The notes: generated from the letters alone by a model not told the origin. DNA of 64,000 nucleotides from RYN-230 sp963782185 (GCA_963782185.1 CAWAJB010000013.1:391413-455412), one strand, 5' to 3'. Shown: positions 26,218-34,809, numbered from the stretch's first letter. Numbers and translations: made by a program.

Positions 26218-26247
26218 GGTCTTCTCCTGCTTTAGGTGGAGAGCCGT

Positions 26248-27636
26248 TTAGAGGTGGCTGGCTTCGCGGAGCCAGGCGTGGGCACCCATCTGGATGGCGT
26301 CCCAGGGGCTGCCAAGCGGTGGCGTATAGGACAGGTCGAGGTCGCTGAGCCCATCGACGGTCATGGAGTGGAAGATGGCGGTGGCCGCGATGTCGAGGCG
26401 TTTGGCGATCTCGGCGTGCCGGTGCCCGAACAGCTGCACGCCCAGGAGCCGCCCGGTGGCGCGGTCGCCGGTGAACCGCATCGTGATGCGGTGGCTGCCG
26501 GGGTAGTAAGCCTTGTGGTCATCGGCTTCGGACGGGACCGTGACCGGGTCATACCCGGCGGCGGCAGCTTCGTGGTCGCGCAGGCCGGTGCGGGCGGCGG
26601 CCTGGTCGAAGATCTTCACGACCTGGGTGCCGAGGCTGCCCGCGAATTCCCGGGTCCCGCCCAGGGCGTTCTCACCGGCGACCCGGCCCTGCTTGTGGGC
26701 GGTGGTGCCGAGCGGCAGGTAGGTCTCGCCGAGCAGCCGGTGATGGGTGACCACGCAATCCCCCGCGGCGTACACGTCGGGGAGATTGGTCCGCATGCTC
26801 CGGTCCACGGCGATCGCGCCCCGGACGCCTAGCGCTGCCCCGGCGTCGGCGGCCAGGGCGGTGCCGGGGCGGACACCGACGACGACCAGGACCGTGTCGG
26901 CCAGCCGTGACACGGGCGTGCCGTCGGCTGCGTCCGCGTCGACTCGTAGCCGTCCGCCCTCGCCCGTGATGGCCCGGGTGATCTGGCGGACGGTGGTGCC
27001 GGCCAGGACCTCGACGCCACGGGTGGCGAGCTGCTCGTGGACGTGCCAGCCGAGTGCCGGGTCGACGGTGGGCAGCACCTCGGGCAGCTGTTCCATCTGG
27101 ATGACCTGCAGGCCGCGGATGGTGAGGGCGTCGGCCATCTCCAGGCCGATGTACCCCGCGCCGACGATGACCGCGGTGGCCGGCGCGGTTTCCTCTAGCG
27201 TGCGCATGACCGCGAACGTGTCACCCATCGAGTGCAGCAGGTGCACGCCATCATCAGGGCCGAGAGTGTCCAGGCCGCCGATCGGGGGCCGGACCGGGAC
27301 CGCGCCGGTACCGACGACCAGCTTGTCGTAGGCCAGCAGTTCCTCCTGCCCCCCGGGGCCGGTGACGAGGAGTTTGCGGCCCGCGACGTCGATCCGGCGG
27401 GCGGTGGTGTCCAGCCGCAGGCTCATCCCGGTGGCTTCCAGGTCGGCGGTGGTGCGGTGGGCCAGGTTGCGCCAGTGCGTCACCTCCCCGGACACGTAGT
27501 AGGGGATGCCGCAGATCGAGAAGTTCGGGTAAGCATCGGCGACGACCACGCTGACCTCGGCACCGGGGTCGAGCTCGCGGGCCCGCAGCGCGGCGCTGAT
27601 CCCGGCGTCGCTGCCACCGATCATGACCAGGTGCAT
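26248..27636 (-). CDS. FAD-dependent pyridine nucleotide-disulfide oxidoreductase (CoA-disulfide reductase type)
   Basis: 462 residues. HLVMIGGSDAGISAALRARE is the FAD-binding start, NFSICGIPYYVSGE carries the single active-site cysteine of CoA-disulfide reductase and NADH oxidase proteins, VIVGAGYIGLEMADAL binds NAD(P)H, and VYAAGDCV closes the FAD site. Proteins of this type sit in many actinobacterial ars operons, apparently supplying thiol redox power. It is followed by pstS and preceded by the broken aquaglyceroporin gene, all leftward. Confidence 0.92.
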   Translation of the reverse strand: MHLVMIGGSDAGISAALRARELDPGAEVSVVVADAYPNFSICGIPYYVSGEVTHWRNLAHRTTADLEATGMSLRLDTTARRIDVAGRKLLVTGPGGQEELLAYDKLVVGTGAVPVRPPIGGLDTLGPDDGVHLLHSMGDTFAVMRTLEETAPATAVIVGAGYIGLEMADALTIRGLQVIQMEQLPEVLPTVDPALGWHVHEQLATRGVEVLAGTTVRQITRAITGEGGRLRVDADAADGTPVSRLADTVLVVVGVRPGTALAADAGAALGVRGAIAVDRSMRTNLPDVYAAGDCVVTHHRLLGETYLPLGTTAHKQGRVAGENALGGTREFAGSLGTQVVKIFDQAAARTGLRDHEAAAAGYDPVTVPSEADDHKAYYPGSHRITMRFTGDRATGRLLGVQLFGHRHAEIAKRLDIAATAIFHSMTVDGLSDLDLSYTPPLGSPWDAIQMGAHAWLREASHL

Positions 27637-27658
27637 GGCTGGCTTCCTCCAGGCGGGC

Positions 27659-28486
27659 TTACCGGGGCTGCTGCGGGCTGGGGACCTGGGCCGCCGCCGG
27701 GAGGACGCCGTCGCTGGCGGCGCGGTGCCTGCGCCGCAGCCCGGCCTGGCCAGCGTGGTGGGGGAAGAGGATGTCGGAGGCCTCCGCCGGCGTGAGCCGG
27801 GGATACAGCGCGCGGATCACCACCACGGCCAGCGCCCCCCGGCGATCTGGGCGGCGACGAACGCGGGCACCGACGATGGCGCGATGCCGGCGAAGGTGTC
27901 CGAGAACATCCGGCCGACCGTGATCGCTGGGTTAGCGAAGCTGGTCGAGGACGTGAAGAAGTACGCCGCCCCGATATACGCCCCGACCGCCGCCGGAGCG
28001 GAGCGGCTGCGGCCGGAGCGGGCAAGGGCGAAGATGACCAGGATCAGGCCGAGGGTGGCGATCACCTCGGACAGGAAATGCGCAGGCGTCGCCCGGTGCT
28101 TGGCGGAGATGCTCACCGCCGCCTGGGCGAACATCAGATTCGCCAGCGACCGCCCCGAGGATGCAGCCCGCCACCTGGGCGGGCAGGTAGGCCGCCGCGT
28201 CACGCCAGCGCAGCCCGCCGAACGCCGCATCGGCGAAGGACACCACCGGGTTGAAATGAGCGCCGGACACCGGCCCGAACATCAAGATGACGGCGAACAG
28301 CCCGGCCGCGGTCGCGGCCGCGTTCTCCAGCAACTCCAGCCCCGTGGAGCCAGGGGACAGGCGCTGCGCGGCGATCCCCGAGCCGATCACGATCGCGGCC
28401 AGGAAGCTGCTGCCGAGGAACTCGGCAGCCAGCCGGCGCCACAGAGCGGCGGGTTCCGGTGGCGGTGTCCTGGTCACAGCGCCCAT
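27659..28486 (-). pseudogene. aqpS: Aquaglyceroporin (AqpS/MIP) gene with two frameshifts
   Basis: From MGAVTRTPPPEPAALWRRLA, with FGPVSGAHFNPVVSFADAAF (first NPV/NPA box), the frame runs to GAVAG at about 28155. It then needs a +1 shift to read ANLMFAQAAVSISAKHRATP and SSTSFANPAITVGRMFSDTF (second box). A second shift inside a G6 run at about 27839 is needed to reach ALAVVVIRALYPRLTPAEAS and the stop. Both pores' motifs survive, so either the gene died very recently or these are homopolymer sequencing errors. In ars clusters this channel exports arsenite produced from arsenate. Confidence 0.85.
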
Positions 28487-28523
28487 CTTGACGGAGAAAG
28501 ATAGATCAGTCAAGATTGAGTCA
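28487..28523. promoter_or_regulatory. Divergent promoter/ArsR operator
   Basis: The 37-base gap between the divergent aqpS and arsR-arsC genes contains TCAAGATTGA (28510-28519), an inverted TCAA/TTGA repeat like known ArsR boxes, plus TAGATCAGTCAA beside it. Confidence 0.5.
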
Positions 28524-29203
28524 ATGAATACTGAGCAAATAGCTGACCTGTCTGCCCGGGCGGCGGTGCACGCGGCGCTGGCCGACCCGGCCCGGCTGCT
28601 GATCACCGACACCCTCGCCGCTCGGTGACGTCTCCCCGTCGGAACTCGCGGCCATGCTCGCGATGCCGTCTAACCTGCTCGCCCACCATCTGCACGTGCT
28701 CGAGCAGGCCGGATTGCTCACCCGCCGCCGGTCCGAGGGGGACCGCCGCCGCAGTTACGTGAGCCTGGTACCGGGCGCGCTCGATTCGCTCAGCCGCCCG
28801 CCGGTGCGCAGGGCGCGGCGGGTGTTGTTCGTGTGCACCGCTAACTCGGCGCGCTCGCATCTGGCGGCCGCGCTGTGGCGCCGGGCCAGTAAGGTCCCGG
28901 CGGCATCAGCCGGAACCCACCCGGCCGCGGCGATCGCGCCGGGCGCGATCGCCGCCGCGGGGCGTCATCACCTGCCGCTGCGCCGCCAGCGGCCGCGGCA
29001 TATCAGCCGGGTACAGCCAGGACGGCGACCTCGTCGTGACGGTGTGCGACCGGGCCCGGGAGGAACTCGGCCCGCTGGCGGCGGTGCACTGGTCAGTCCC
29101 CGACCCGGTACCAGCCGGCGACCCCGGCAGCTTCGACGCGGCCCTGGCCGAGCTGGGTCATCGCATTGAGCGGTTCGCGCCGAGCCTCACCACTGCTCCC
29201 TGA
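28524..29203 (+). pseudogene. ArsR-ArsC (HTH plus LMW-phosphatase-like) fusion with frameshifts
   Basis: MNTEQIADLSARAAVHAALA then DPARLLITDTLAA starts an ArsR domain. After a shift at about 28622 it continues SPSELAAMLAMPSNLLAHHL and HVLEQAGLLTRRRSEGDRRR. It joins directly to RVLFVCTANSARSHLAAALW, the CxxNSxRS phosphatase-type loop of arsenate reductase. Another shift near 28970 leads to GDLVVTVCDRAREELGPLAA and a normal end at 29203. Such natural ArsR-ArsC fusions couple sensing with reduction. Two or more frameshifts make this copy non-functional unless they are sequencing errors. Confidence 0.8.
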
Positions 29204-29238
29204 CCCTGGCATGCCTGCCGACCCGCCGCGCAGGAGCC

Positions 29239-29397
29239 GTGGCATGCGTGGGCATCACCGTGCTCGACGGCGTCATGCTCATCACTGCCGTCTTCGCCTT
29301 TCCGGTCCTGGTCTGGCCCGTTATCCTGGCCGCCGCGGCCAGCATCGCCCGCCTCACCTTCACCGCCCGGGCTCTGCGCGCGGTCCTGACGGGCTAA
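29239..29397 (+). CDS. Possible small membrane protein
   Basis: A 52-residue frame from GTG (alternative GTG at 29248) has one long hydrophobic segment, GVMLITAVFAFPVLVWPVIL then AAAASIARL, and ends ARALRAVLTG. AGGAG lies just before the first GTG. I do not recognise the family. It follows the ArsR-ArsC remnant. Confidence 0.3.
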   Translation: MACVGITVLDGVMLITAVFAFPVLVWPVILAAAASIARLTFTARALRAVLTG

Positions 29398-29505
29398 GAA
29401 ACCCCGTCAGTCATCAGCGGACGACTACAGGAAACCGCCGGGCCCGGCGGATCATCCGCCGGGCCCGCAGGGGTGACTCGACGTGGCCGGGGAACCGCCA
29501 GCCCG

Positions 29506-29970
29506 CTAGCAGCACTTCGACGCGGACTCAGCGGGCTGCCCGGTCTCGCTGGCGTCGGCGTCGCAGCATTCAGGGCCGCTGTGGTCGTGGTCGTAGAAGG
29601 TCTGGCTGTCGGCCAGGACCGCGTAGACCTCCCAGGACGCCCCGTCAGGCACGCCCTCGACCCAGAACTTGTCCTGCCTGGCATAGCAGCAGGTCGTGTC
29701 CCGCTTGTCGACGGAGGCCAGGCCGGTCCCGGTGAGCCGGGCCTGCACGGCGTCGACGGCGTCGGTGTCGGGGACCTCGATGCCGAGGTGGTTGAGGGTG
29801 CCGCCCTGGCCAGGGTTCTCCAGCAGGACCAGCTTCAGCGGTGGCTCGGCGATGGCGAAGTTGGCGTAACCGGGCCGGGTCTTGGCCGGCCCGGTGCCGA
29901 ACAGCTTGCTGTAGAACGCGACCGCCTCCTCGATGTCATTGACGTTGAGGGCGAGCTGCAGGCGGGACAT
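29506..29970 (-). CDS. arsI: ArsI/CadI-family VOC protein (organoarsenical C-As lyase-like)
   Basis: 154 residues. SRLQLALNVNDIEEAVAFYS is the VOC/glyoxalase start, LNHLGIEVPD carries a metal-ligand histidine, DTTCCYARQDKFWVEG holds the vicinal cysteines that bind trivalent arsenicals, and WEVYAVLADS the metal-ligand glutamate. A Cys-rich tail ends CC. ArsI is a non-heme iron dioxygenase that breaks the C-As bond of methylarsenite. It is divergent from the next arsR. Confidence 0.9.
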   Translation of the reverse strand: MSRLQLALNVNDIEEAVAFYSKLFGTGPAKTRPGYANFAIAEPPLKLVLLENPGQGGTLNHLGIEVPDTDAVDAVQARLTGTGLASVDKRDTTCCYARQDKFWVEGVPDGASWEVYAVLADSQTFYDHDHSGPECCDADASETGQPAESASKCC

Positions 29971-30050
29971 GAGAACCTCCGGGACTAAGACTTCGATGAG
30001 CGTCTATGTCTTGTGCTGCAGCCGAGCTTGCCATGAGACATTGGGCTCTG

Positions 30051-30068
30051 TCAATATAGACATATGTC
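30051..30068. promoter_or_regulatory. Probable ArsR operator overlapping the arsR start
   Basis: GACATATGTC (30059-30068) is a perfect 10-base palindrome that contains the ATG of the arsR gene, preceded by TCAATATA. A related GCGTCTATGTC lies at 30000-30010. The intergenic region with arsI is 93 bases, suitable for divergent control. Confidence 0.5.
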
Positions 30069-30489
30069 GAAGTCTGATCTGCTGCTCACCCCCACTGAGA
30101 CAGCCGCATGCTGCAACCCTGGGACGCATCTGCTCTTCTCCTCGGGGCAGAGTGACCCGGTGGCGTGCTGCGCTCCGCTGTCGCAAGGGGCGCTGTCCCT
30201 GGACCAGGCTGAGCAGGTCGCGCCGCTGCTGAAGGCGCTCGCCGACCCGGTCCGGCTCCGGCTGATGTCCCTGGTGGCCACCCACCCCGGCGGCGAGGCC
30301 TGCGTGTGTGACCTGGCCGGCGCGTTCGACCTGTCCCAGCCGACCATCAGCCACCACCTCAAGGTGCTGCACGAAAGCGGCCTGCTGGACCGCGAAAAGC
30401 GCGGCGTCTGGGTCTACTACCGGGCCTGCGCCCAGGCCCTGGCCAGCCTCGGCGCCCTGATCGGCTCCCCGGCTGCTTCCTCCGCCTGA
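30064..30489 (+). CDS. arsR: ArsR-family arsenic-responsive repressor
   Basis: 141 residues. An N-terminal extension with CC at two places (TAACCNPGT and PVACCAP) precedes the winged helix (LLKALADPVRLRLMSLVATH, CVCDLAGAFDLSQPTISHHL, KVLHESGLLDREKRGVWVYY). CVCDL plus extra cysteine pairs suggest three-coordinate arsenite binding. It likely controls arsI and itself. A strong terminator follows. Confidence 0.93.
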   Translation: MSKSDLLLTPTETAACCNPGTHLLFSSGQSDPVACCAPLSQGALSLDQAEQVAPLLKALADPVRLRLMSLVATHPGGEACVCDLAGAFDLSQPTISHHLKVLHESGLLDREKRGVWVYYRACAQALASLGALIGSPAASSA

Positions 30490-30514
30490 CTTTCCGGGGC
30501 TGAGCCCCGGAAAG
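30490..30514 (+). terminator. Hairpin terminator after arsR
   Basis: CTTTCCGGGGC - TGA - GCCCCGGAAAG is a perfect 11-bp stem with a three-base loop, starting at the last base after the arsR stop. It lacks a U-tract, as usual in high-GC actinobacteria. Confidence 0.7.
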
Positions 30515-30599
30515 ACCACGCCATGATCCGGCGCCTTCCACTCCTAGCTGCTGTCGCAGTTCACCAGGGACGGGACGCCTGGCGTAGCGAGGGCTGCTG

Positions 30600-31352
30600 C
30601 TAACCGGCCGCCGCCTGATCCGGCACAGCCACGGACGGTCGGGCCGGGGTGCGGTCGTGGGTGACGGCGAGCCGGTAGCCGGTGCCGGTCACCGTCTCGA
30701 TGAGCCCTGTTTCGCGGGGATCGGTGTCGATCTTGCGGCGCAGGTTGCGGATGTGGGAGTCGATGGTGCGCTCGTAGCCTTCGTATTCATAGCCGCGGGC
30801 CCGGTTGACGAGCTCGTAGCGAGTGAATACCCGGCCCGGGACGCTGGCCAGGGTGGTGAGCAGTTTCCATTCGGTGGAGGTGAGGCCGGCGGGCTGGCCG
30901 TGCGCGGTGACCTGGTGGCGGGTCTCGTCGATGAGCAGCTGGCCGCCGCCGTAGGAAGCCAGCTGGTCAGCTTCGGTGTCACCGGCTGCGCGGCGCAAGA
31001 TGGCGCGGACCCGGAGGACCACTTCGCGGGGGCTGAACGGCTTGGTGACGTAGTCATCAGCGCCGAGTTCCAGGCCGTGAATGCGGTCGGCGGTAGCGGT
31101 CTTGGCGGTGAGCATCAGGATCGGGATGGCCGCCTGGGTGCGGACTTCACGGGCGACGTCCTCACCGGGCACATCGGGCAGCCTAAGGTCCAGCACGATC
31201 AGGTCAGGATGCGATTGGCCGGCGAGCGTGATCGCCTCAGCGCCGGATCCGGTGGTGATGACGGAAAGCCCGTCGTGCTCGAGATAGGTGCGCAGCAAGT
31301 CGCGGATCTTCCGCTCGTCCTCGACGACCAGCACGCACTGCGTCACTGCCAT
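30600..31352 (-). CDS. OmpR-family response regulator
   Basis: 250 residues from an ATG preceded by GGAGG. The receiver domain has VLVVEDERKIRDLL, the phospho-acceptor in LIVLDLRLPD, and LTAKTATADRIHGLELGADD then YVTKPF. The winged helix ends ERTIDSHIRNLRRKI and VTGTGYRLAV. It is divergent (121 bases) from a histidine kinase with a His-rich sensor loop, its likely partner. Confidence 0.95.
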   Translation of the reverse strand: MAVTQCVLVVEDERKIRDLLRTYLEHDGLSVITTGSGAEAITLAGQSHPDLIVLDLRLPDVPGEDVAREVRTQAAIPILMLTAKTATADRIHGLELGADDYVTKPFSPREVVLRVRAILRRAAGDTEADQLASYGGGQLLIDETRHQVTAHGQPAGLTSTEWKLLTTLASVPGRVFTRYELVNRARGYEYEGYERTIDSHIRNLRRKIDTDPRETGLIETVTGTGYRLAVTHDRTPARPSVAVPDQAAAG

Positions 31353-31473
31353 CACCTCCTCCCCCAGGACCGATCCGACCACGCGGGCGAGCCGGCGGGG
31401 AGGGGCGGACGCCCCAGGCGGCCAGGGCCAACGCCCCTTACAAGAGGTCCGGCCGGCCGCGTTGCCTGGGAGT

Positions 31474-33006
31474 ATGGGGAAGTCTCGCGGGCGGCTGCTG
31501 GGGCCGCTGGGGTGGCGGCTGTTCGCCGCGTTCACCCTTGTCGGGGTGGGCGCGGTGGCGCTGCTCGCGGCGCTGGCGGTGGTCTCGGTGCGCAGCCAGA
31601 CCAGCGGGCTGGTGGCCTCCCAGCGCGACCAGGCGCGCCACGACATCGCGACTGCCCTATCGGCCGCCTATGCCAAGGCTGGGTCCTGGCCGAAAGCGGA
31701 CCTCGCCGGGGCACAGGCCCTCGCCGACAGCACCGGCGCGCGGCTGATCATCCTCGGCGCTTCCGGCCGGCAGGTCACCACCATCACGCCTACGGCCCAC
31801 ATGCCAGGCCACGAACCGGGCCACGAGCCTGGACACGGAACCGGCGGCACGAACATGCCGGGCATGGATCACGGCGGGCACGGCACCGAACCGTCGCACA
31901 GCCATCACCAGGGTGACAGCGTTGCCCTGGCTGTCCAGGCCGCCGCCCCAGCGGCCCCGGCAAGCCCGGCGGCCACCCCGGGGCCCCGGGCCACGGCCAC
32001 CTCGGCGGCTGCGAAGACGCGGGTCCCGGTGGTGGCAGGCGGGCGGCAGGTCGGCACCGTGCTGGTGTCTTTCCCCGCCGCTGCGCAGACCTCTGCCTGG
32101 CAGGCCCGCGACGCCATCCTGCGGGCCGTCGCCGCCGGCGCGCTGCTGGCCGTGCTGCTGGCCGCCGCCGCGGCGCTGTGGGTGTCACGGCGCACCACCC
32201 GGCCGCTGACCGCGCTCGCCGCCGCGGCCGGCGCGGTCGAACGCGGCGACCCGGATGCGGTGTCGCTGCTTCGCCCCGGCCCTGGCGAGCTGGGGCAGGT
32301 CTCCGCGGCCTTCGCCTCGATGGCAGGGACCTTGCAGCGCGAGGACGAACTGCGCCGGGCCATGGTCGCCGACACCGCCCACGAACTGCGCACCCCGGTC
32401 ACCATCCTGCGCGGCGCCACCGAAGAACTGCTCGACGGGCTCGCTGAACCCACCACCAGCAAGCTGACCTCACTGCACGACGAGGTACTGCGCCTGGAAC
32501 GGCTCGTCGAGGACCTGTCCGCCCTCGCCGCCGCCCAGTCCGCCGCGCTCACCCTGGACCGTGCCCCCGCCGACCTGGCCAAGATCGCTGCCTGCGCCGC
32601 GGGTGAACTCCAGGCCCAGTTCGAGGACGCCGAGGTGCACCTGACCGTGGACGCCAGCCCGGTCATCGTGCACGCCGACCAGGCCCGCGTCACCCAGATC
32701 GTCACCAACCTGCTGACCAACGCGGCCAAGTTCACCCCGCCCGGCGGGCACGTCACCCTCACCACCCGTCCCGCCGGTGACAGCGCGGAACTCATCGTCA
32801 CCGACAGCGGCCCCGGCATCCCCGCTGCGGACCTGCCGCACATCTTCGAGCGGTTCTGGCGCGGCACCGCCGCGGCCGGCCGGGCCGGCAGCGGCATCGG
32901 CCTCGCCGTGGTCGCGGAACTGACCGCCGCCCACGGCGGCACCATCACCGCCAGCAGCCCACCCGGCGGCGGGACCGCCTTCACCCTGACCTTGCCCGCC
33001 TCCTGA
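31474..33006 (+). CDS. Histidine kinase with His/Met-rich sensor loop
   Basis: 510 residues. TM1 is at about residues 18-38; the extracytoplasmic part contains a metal-binding-like stretch at about residues 109-145 with nine His and three Met (HMPGHEPGHEPGHG, MPGMDHGGHG, HSHH). Then TM2 (AAGALLAVLLAAAAALWVS), HAMP, the H-box DTAHELRTPVTILRGA, NLLTNAAKF, DSGPGIP and GSGIGLAVV. The sensor composition suggests copper, silver or another soft or borderline metal, which is an inference. It faces the response regulator divergently and is followed by a terminator. Confidence 0.95.
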   Translation: MGKSRGRLLGPLGWRLFAAFTLVGVGAVALLAALAVVSVRSQTSGLVASQRDQARHDIATALSAAYAKAGSWPKADLAGAQALADSTGARLIILGASGRQVTTITPTAHMPGHEPGHEPGHGTGGTNMPGMDHGGHGTEPSHSHHQGDSVALAVQAAAPAAPASPAATPGPRATATSAAAKTRVPVVAGGRQVGTVLVSFPAAAQTSAWQARDAILRAVAAGALLAVLLAAAAALWVSRRTTRPLTALAAAAGAVERGDPDAVSLLRPGPGELGQVSAAFASMAGTLQREDELRRAMVADTAHELRTPVTILRGATEELLDGLAEPTTSKLTSLHDEVLRLERLVEDLSALAAAQSAALTLDRAPADLAKIAACAAGELQAQFEDAEVHLTVDASPVIVHADQARVTQIVTNLLTNAAKFTPPGGHVTLTTRPAGDSAELIVTDSGPGIPAADLPHIFERFWRGTAAAGRAGSGIGLAVVAELTAAHGGTITASSPPGGGTAFTLTLPAS

Positions 33007-33012
33007 CATGCT

Positions 33013-33043
33013 GATGTCCCGGCCACCAGGCGGCCGGGACATC
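33013..33043. terminator. Bidirectional-type terminator hairpin
   Basis: GATGTCCCGGCC (33013-33024) and GGCCGGGACATC (33032-33043) form a perfect 12-bp stem with a seven-base loop. It lies between the convergent kinase and small secreted-protein genes. Confidence 0.75.
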
Positions 33044-33065
33044 GTGTTCCCTACCTGGCTGGTAT

Positions 33066-33383
33066 TCAGCCGTCACCGCAGTCATCGCCGTGGTGCGCAC
33101 GGGTCATCATGCCACCGGCCCCCTGATGGTCAGCCGCGTGCCTGCGGTCGCAGCTCCCCTGGCCTGCGCAGCCCTGGTGGTCGCGGTCGTGCCGCGCCGT
33201 CACGTTCACGGGCGCCATCTGGTGCTGGCGGCACGCGCCGCTGTGGTGCACGTCCGCCTGCTGGACGACCGCCGGGCCCGCCGGAGCGCCCGCCGCCTGC
33301 GCCACCGCGACACCGCCACCGGCCAGCAGCACCGCCGGGACCGCTGCCAGCGCCATCATCGTCTGCTTCATCATCATCCTCAC
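33066..33383 (-). CDS. Small secreted His/Cys-rich protein
   Basis: 105 residues. The N terminus MRMMMKQTMMALAAVPAVLL then AGGGVAVAQA is a signal peptide, probably cleaved after AQA. The mature part is rich in His (HH, HQ, HDRDH, HHGDD) and Cys (GACRQH, QGCAGQGSC, DDCGDG). No known family. It lies opposite the His-rich-sensor kinase, so a metal-binding role in the cell envelope is plausible. Low complexity makes the call moderate. Confidence 0.5.
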   Translation of the reverse strand: MRMMMKQTMMALAAVPAVLLAGGGVAVAQAAGAPAGPAVVQQADVHHSGACRQHQMAPVNVTARHDRDHQGCAGQGSCDRRHAADHQGAGGMMTRAHHGDDCGDG

Positions 33384-33631
33384 GCCCTTTCAACCTCACT
33401 TTCAGTAGACCGCGCGGCCATGCAGCCGGTGCCGCGAACATGTGCAGGCCATGTCAAGAACGGCCCGGAGCCCGCCGCCGCGCGAAGCCCGGCTCAGTCA
33501 GTGATTCCGGGATGGCATCAGCCACTTCGCGGGCACCTGGAATGGCAGGCCCGGCCGGCGGTGGCTGGGCCGACCGATGATTAATCCCGTCGTGGTGGGT
33601 GCGGGACGTGCCTGCAGTTACCTGCTCTTGC

Positions 33632-34243
33632 TCAGTCCCGGACGGCGCGGACCAGGGTATCCACCGCCTGGCCTGTGGCGACCGGGCGCCGGACTCGCTC
33701 CGCCCGGACCACGGTGAGCCCGCCGAGGGCGCGCGTGATGGATTCCGGCGTGTACAGGACAGCCGGATCCGGCGGGCCGCCGGCCCCCTCCGTCAGGTTG
33801 GTCACATCGTGGCCCACCACCAGCAGCACACCGGCGGGCGCCAGCGCTGCCGCGGCCCGGCGCAGCACGCCGTCAAGTTCCGCCTCGCGGAGCTGGAGAT
33901 AGGCGATGAGCACGAGCTGGAAGGAGCCTTCCCCGGGCTGGTAGTCGCGCAGATCGGCGTGCACCCAGTCGATGGCCAGACCGCGCGCCCCGGCCAGGCG
34001 GCGGCCCTTGTCCAGCCCGGCGGCGGAAAAGTCCACTGCGGTAACCTGCCAGCCGCGGTCAGCAAGCCATACCGCGTTGCGCCCCTCACCGGCACCGAGG
34101 TCCAGTGCCCGCCCGGGTGGCAGCGTCTGCAACTCCTCCACGACGAACCGGTTCGGCTGGGCCGTCCACACCAGCTCAGTGCCGGCGTACCGCTGGTCCC
34201 ACTCCTGGCTGTCCACTTCTGCCACCACTCCCCCGCGACTCAT
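33632..34243 (-). CDS. Class I SAM-dependent methyltransferase (TehB/thiopurine-type)
   Basis: 203 residues from MSRGGVVAEVDSQEWDQRYA. Motif I is ALDLGAGEGRNAVWLADRGW, then VTAVDFSAAGLDKGR and IDWVHADLRDYQPGEGSFQL. The YAGTELVWTAQPNRFVVEEL start is typical of the tellurite/thiol methyltransferase-like group. The ATG lies one base from a perfect CsoR/CstR palindrome, so it belongs to that regulon and may detoxify a thiol or chalcogen compound. The longer upstream frame has no support. Confidence 0.88.
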   Translation of the reverse strand: MSRGGVVAEVDSQEWDQRYAGTELVWTAQPNRFVVEELQTLPPGRALDLGAGEGRNAVWLADRGWQVTAVDFSAAGLDKGRRLAGARGLAIDWVHADLRDYQPGEGSFQLVLIAYLQLREAELDGVLRRAAAALAPAGVLLVVGHDVTNLTEGAGGPPDPAVLYTPESITRALGGLTVVRAERVRRPVATGQAVDTLVRAVRD

Positions 34244-34244
34244 G

Positions 34245-34262
34245 GATACCCATGAGGGTATC
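34245..34262. promoter_or_regulatory. CsoR/CstR-type palindrome at the methyltransferase start
   Basis: GATACCC-ATGA-GGGTATC has perfect 7-base arms. It begins one base from the methyltransferase ATG on the minus strand, implying a leaderless or very short leader transcript and tight repression. Confidence 0.7.
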
Positions 34263-34404
34263 TCCCGGATAAGCCGGGCCTGCCTGGGGACAGGGCCCCG
34301 CCTCTGCGACAGCGACGCCCCGCCCTGACCTGACCTGCAGGCGGCTGGCACCGCCGCTGCAACTGCCGGGCTGGCACGGAAACCCGGGGTAAATTTCCTA
34401 TAAC

Positions 34405-34424
34405 GATACCCCCGGGGGGGTATC
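34405..34424. promoter_or_regulatory. CsoR/CstR-type palindrome
   Basis: GATACCCCC-GG-GGGGGTATC has 9-base arms. It lies upstream of the rightward remnant at 34441 and about 160 bases from the methyltransferase start. Confidence 0.65.
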
Positions 34425-34440
34425 CTGATGGCAGGGCTCG

Positions 34441-34809
34441 ATGACGGGCCCGCGACCGCTCACTAGCTGGACCGAGTCGCCGTTCCGTGAGCGCGGGGTG
34501 AAGGCCATCCTGCACGCGCGCTGCCCCCGTTCCGGGGCGCCGACCTCAAGGCCTTCGACCGGGTCGGCCGGGACGTCACCACCGGCCTGTTCGCGCCCAG
34601 CGGCTTCCTCCAGGTCGACGCCGACTACACGCCGAAACCGGCCGGCGAGTGGAGCGCCCAGGACTGGCCGCAGACCTACCAGCCCCCCCAGTAAGCCAGC
34701 GTGTTCGGGATCCGCACGCTGCGCCAGGCGCAGCTCGATCCCGCTGCAGCTGTGGCGTTTCGGGCAGATCAACCTGCGCATGCTCCGCATGGTGCGCAAG
34801 GCTCACTGA
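34441..34809 (+). pseudogene. Unidentified remnant downstream of a CsoR/CstR site
   Basis: Pieces in different + frames look coding: LTSWTESPFRERGVKAILHA from 34462, then FRGADLKAFDRVGRDVTTGL and FAPSGFLQVDADYTPKPAGE in another frame ending at a TAA at 34694, then LQLWRFGQINLRMLRMVRKA ending at 34809. They suggest C-terminal parts of one or more redox proteins of the sulfur cluster, but I cannot name a family. Frame changes mean it is not an intact gene. Confidence 0.3.
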
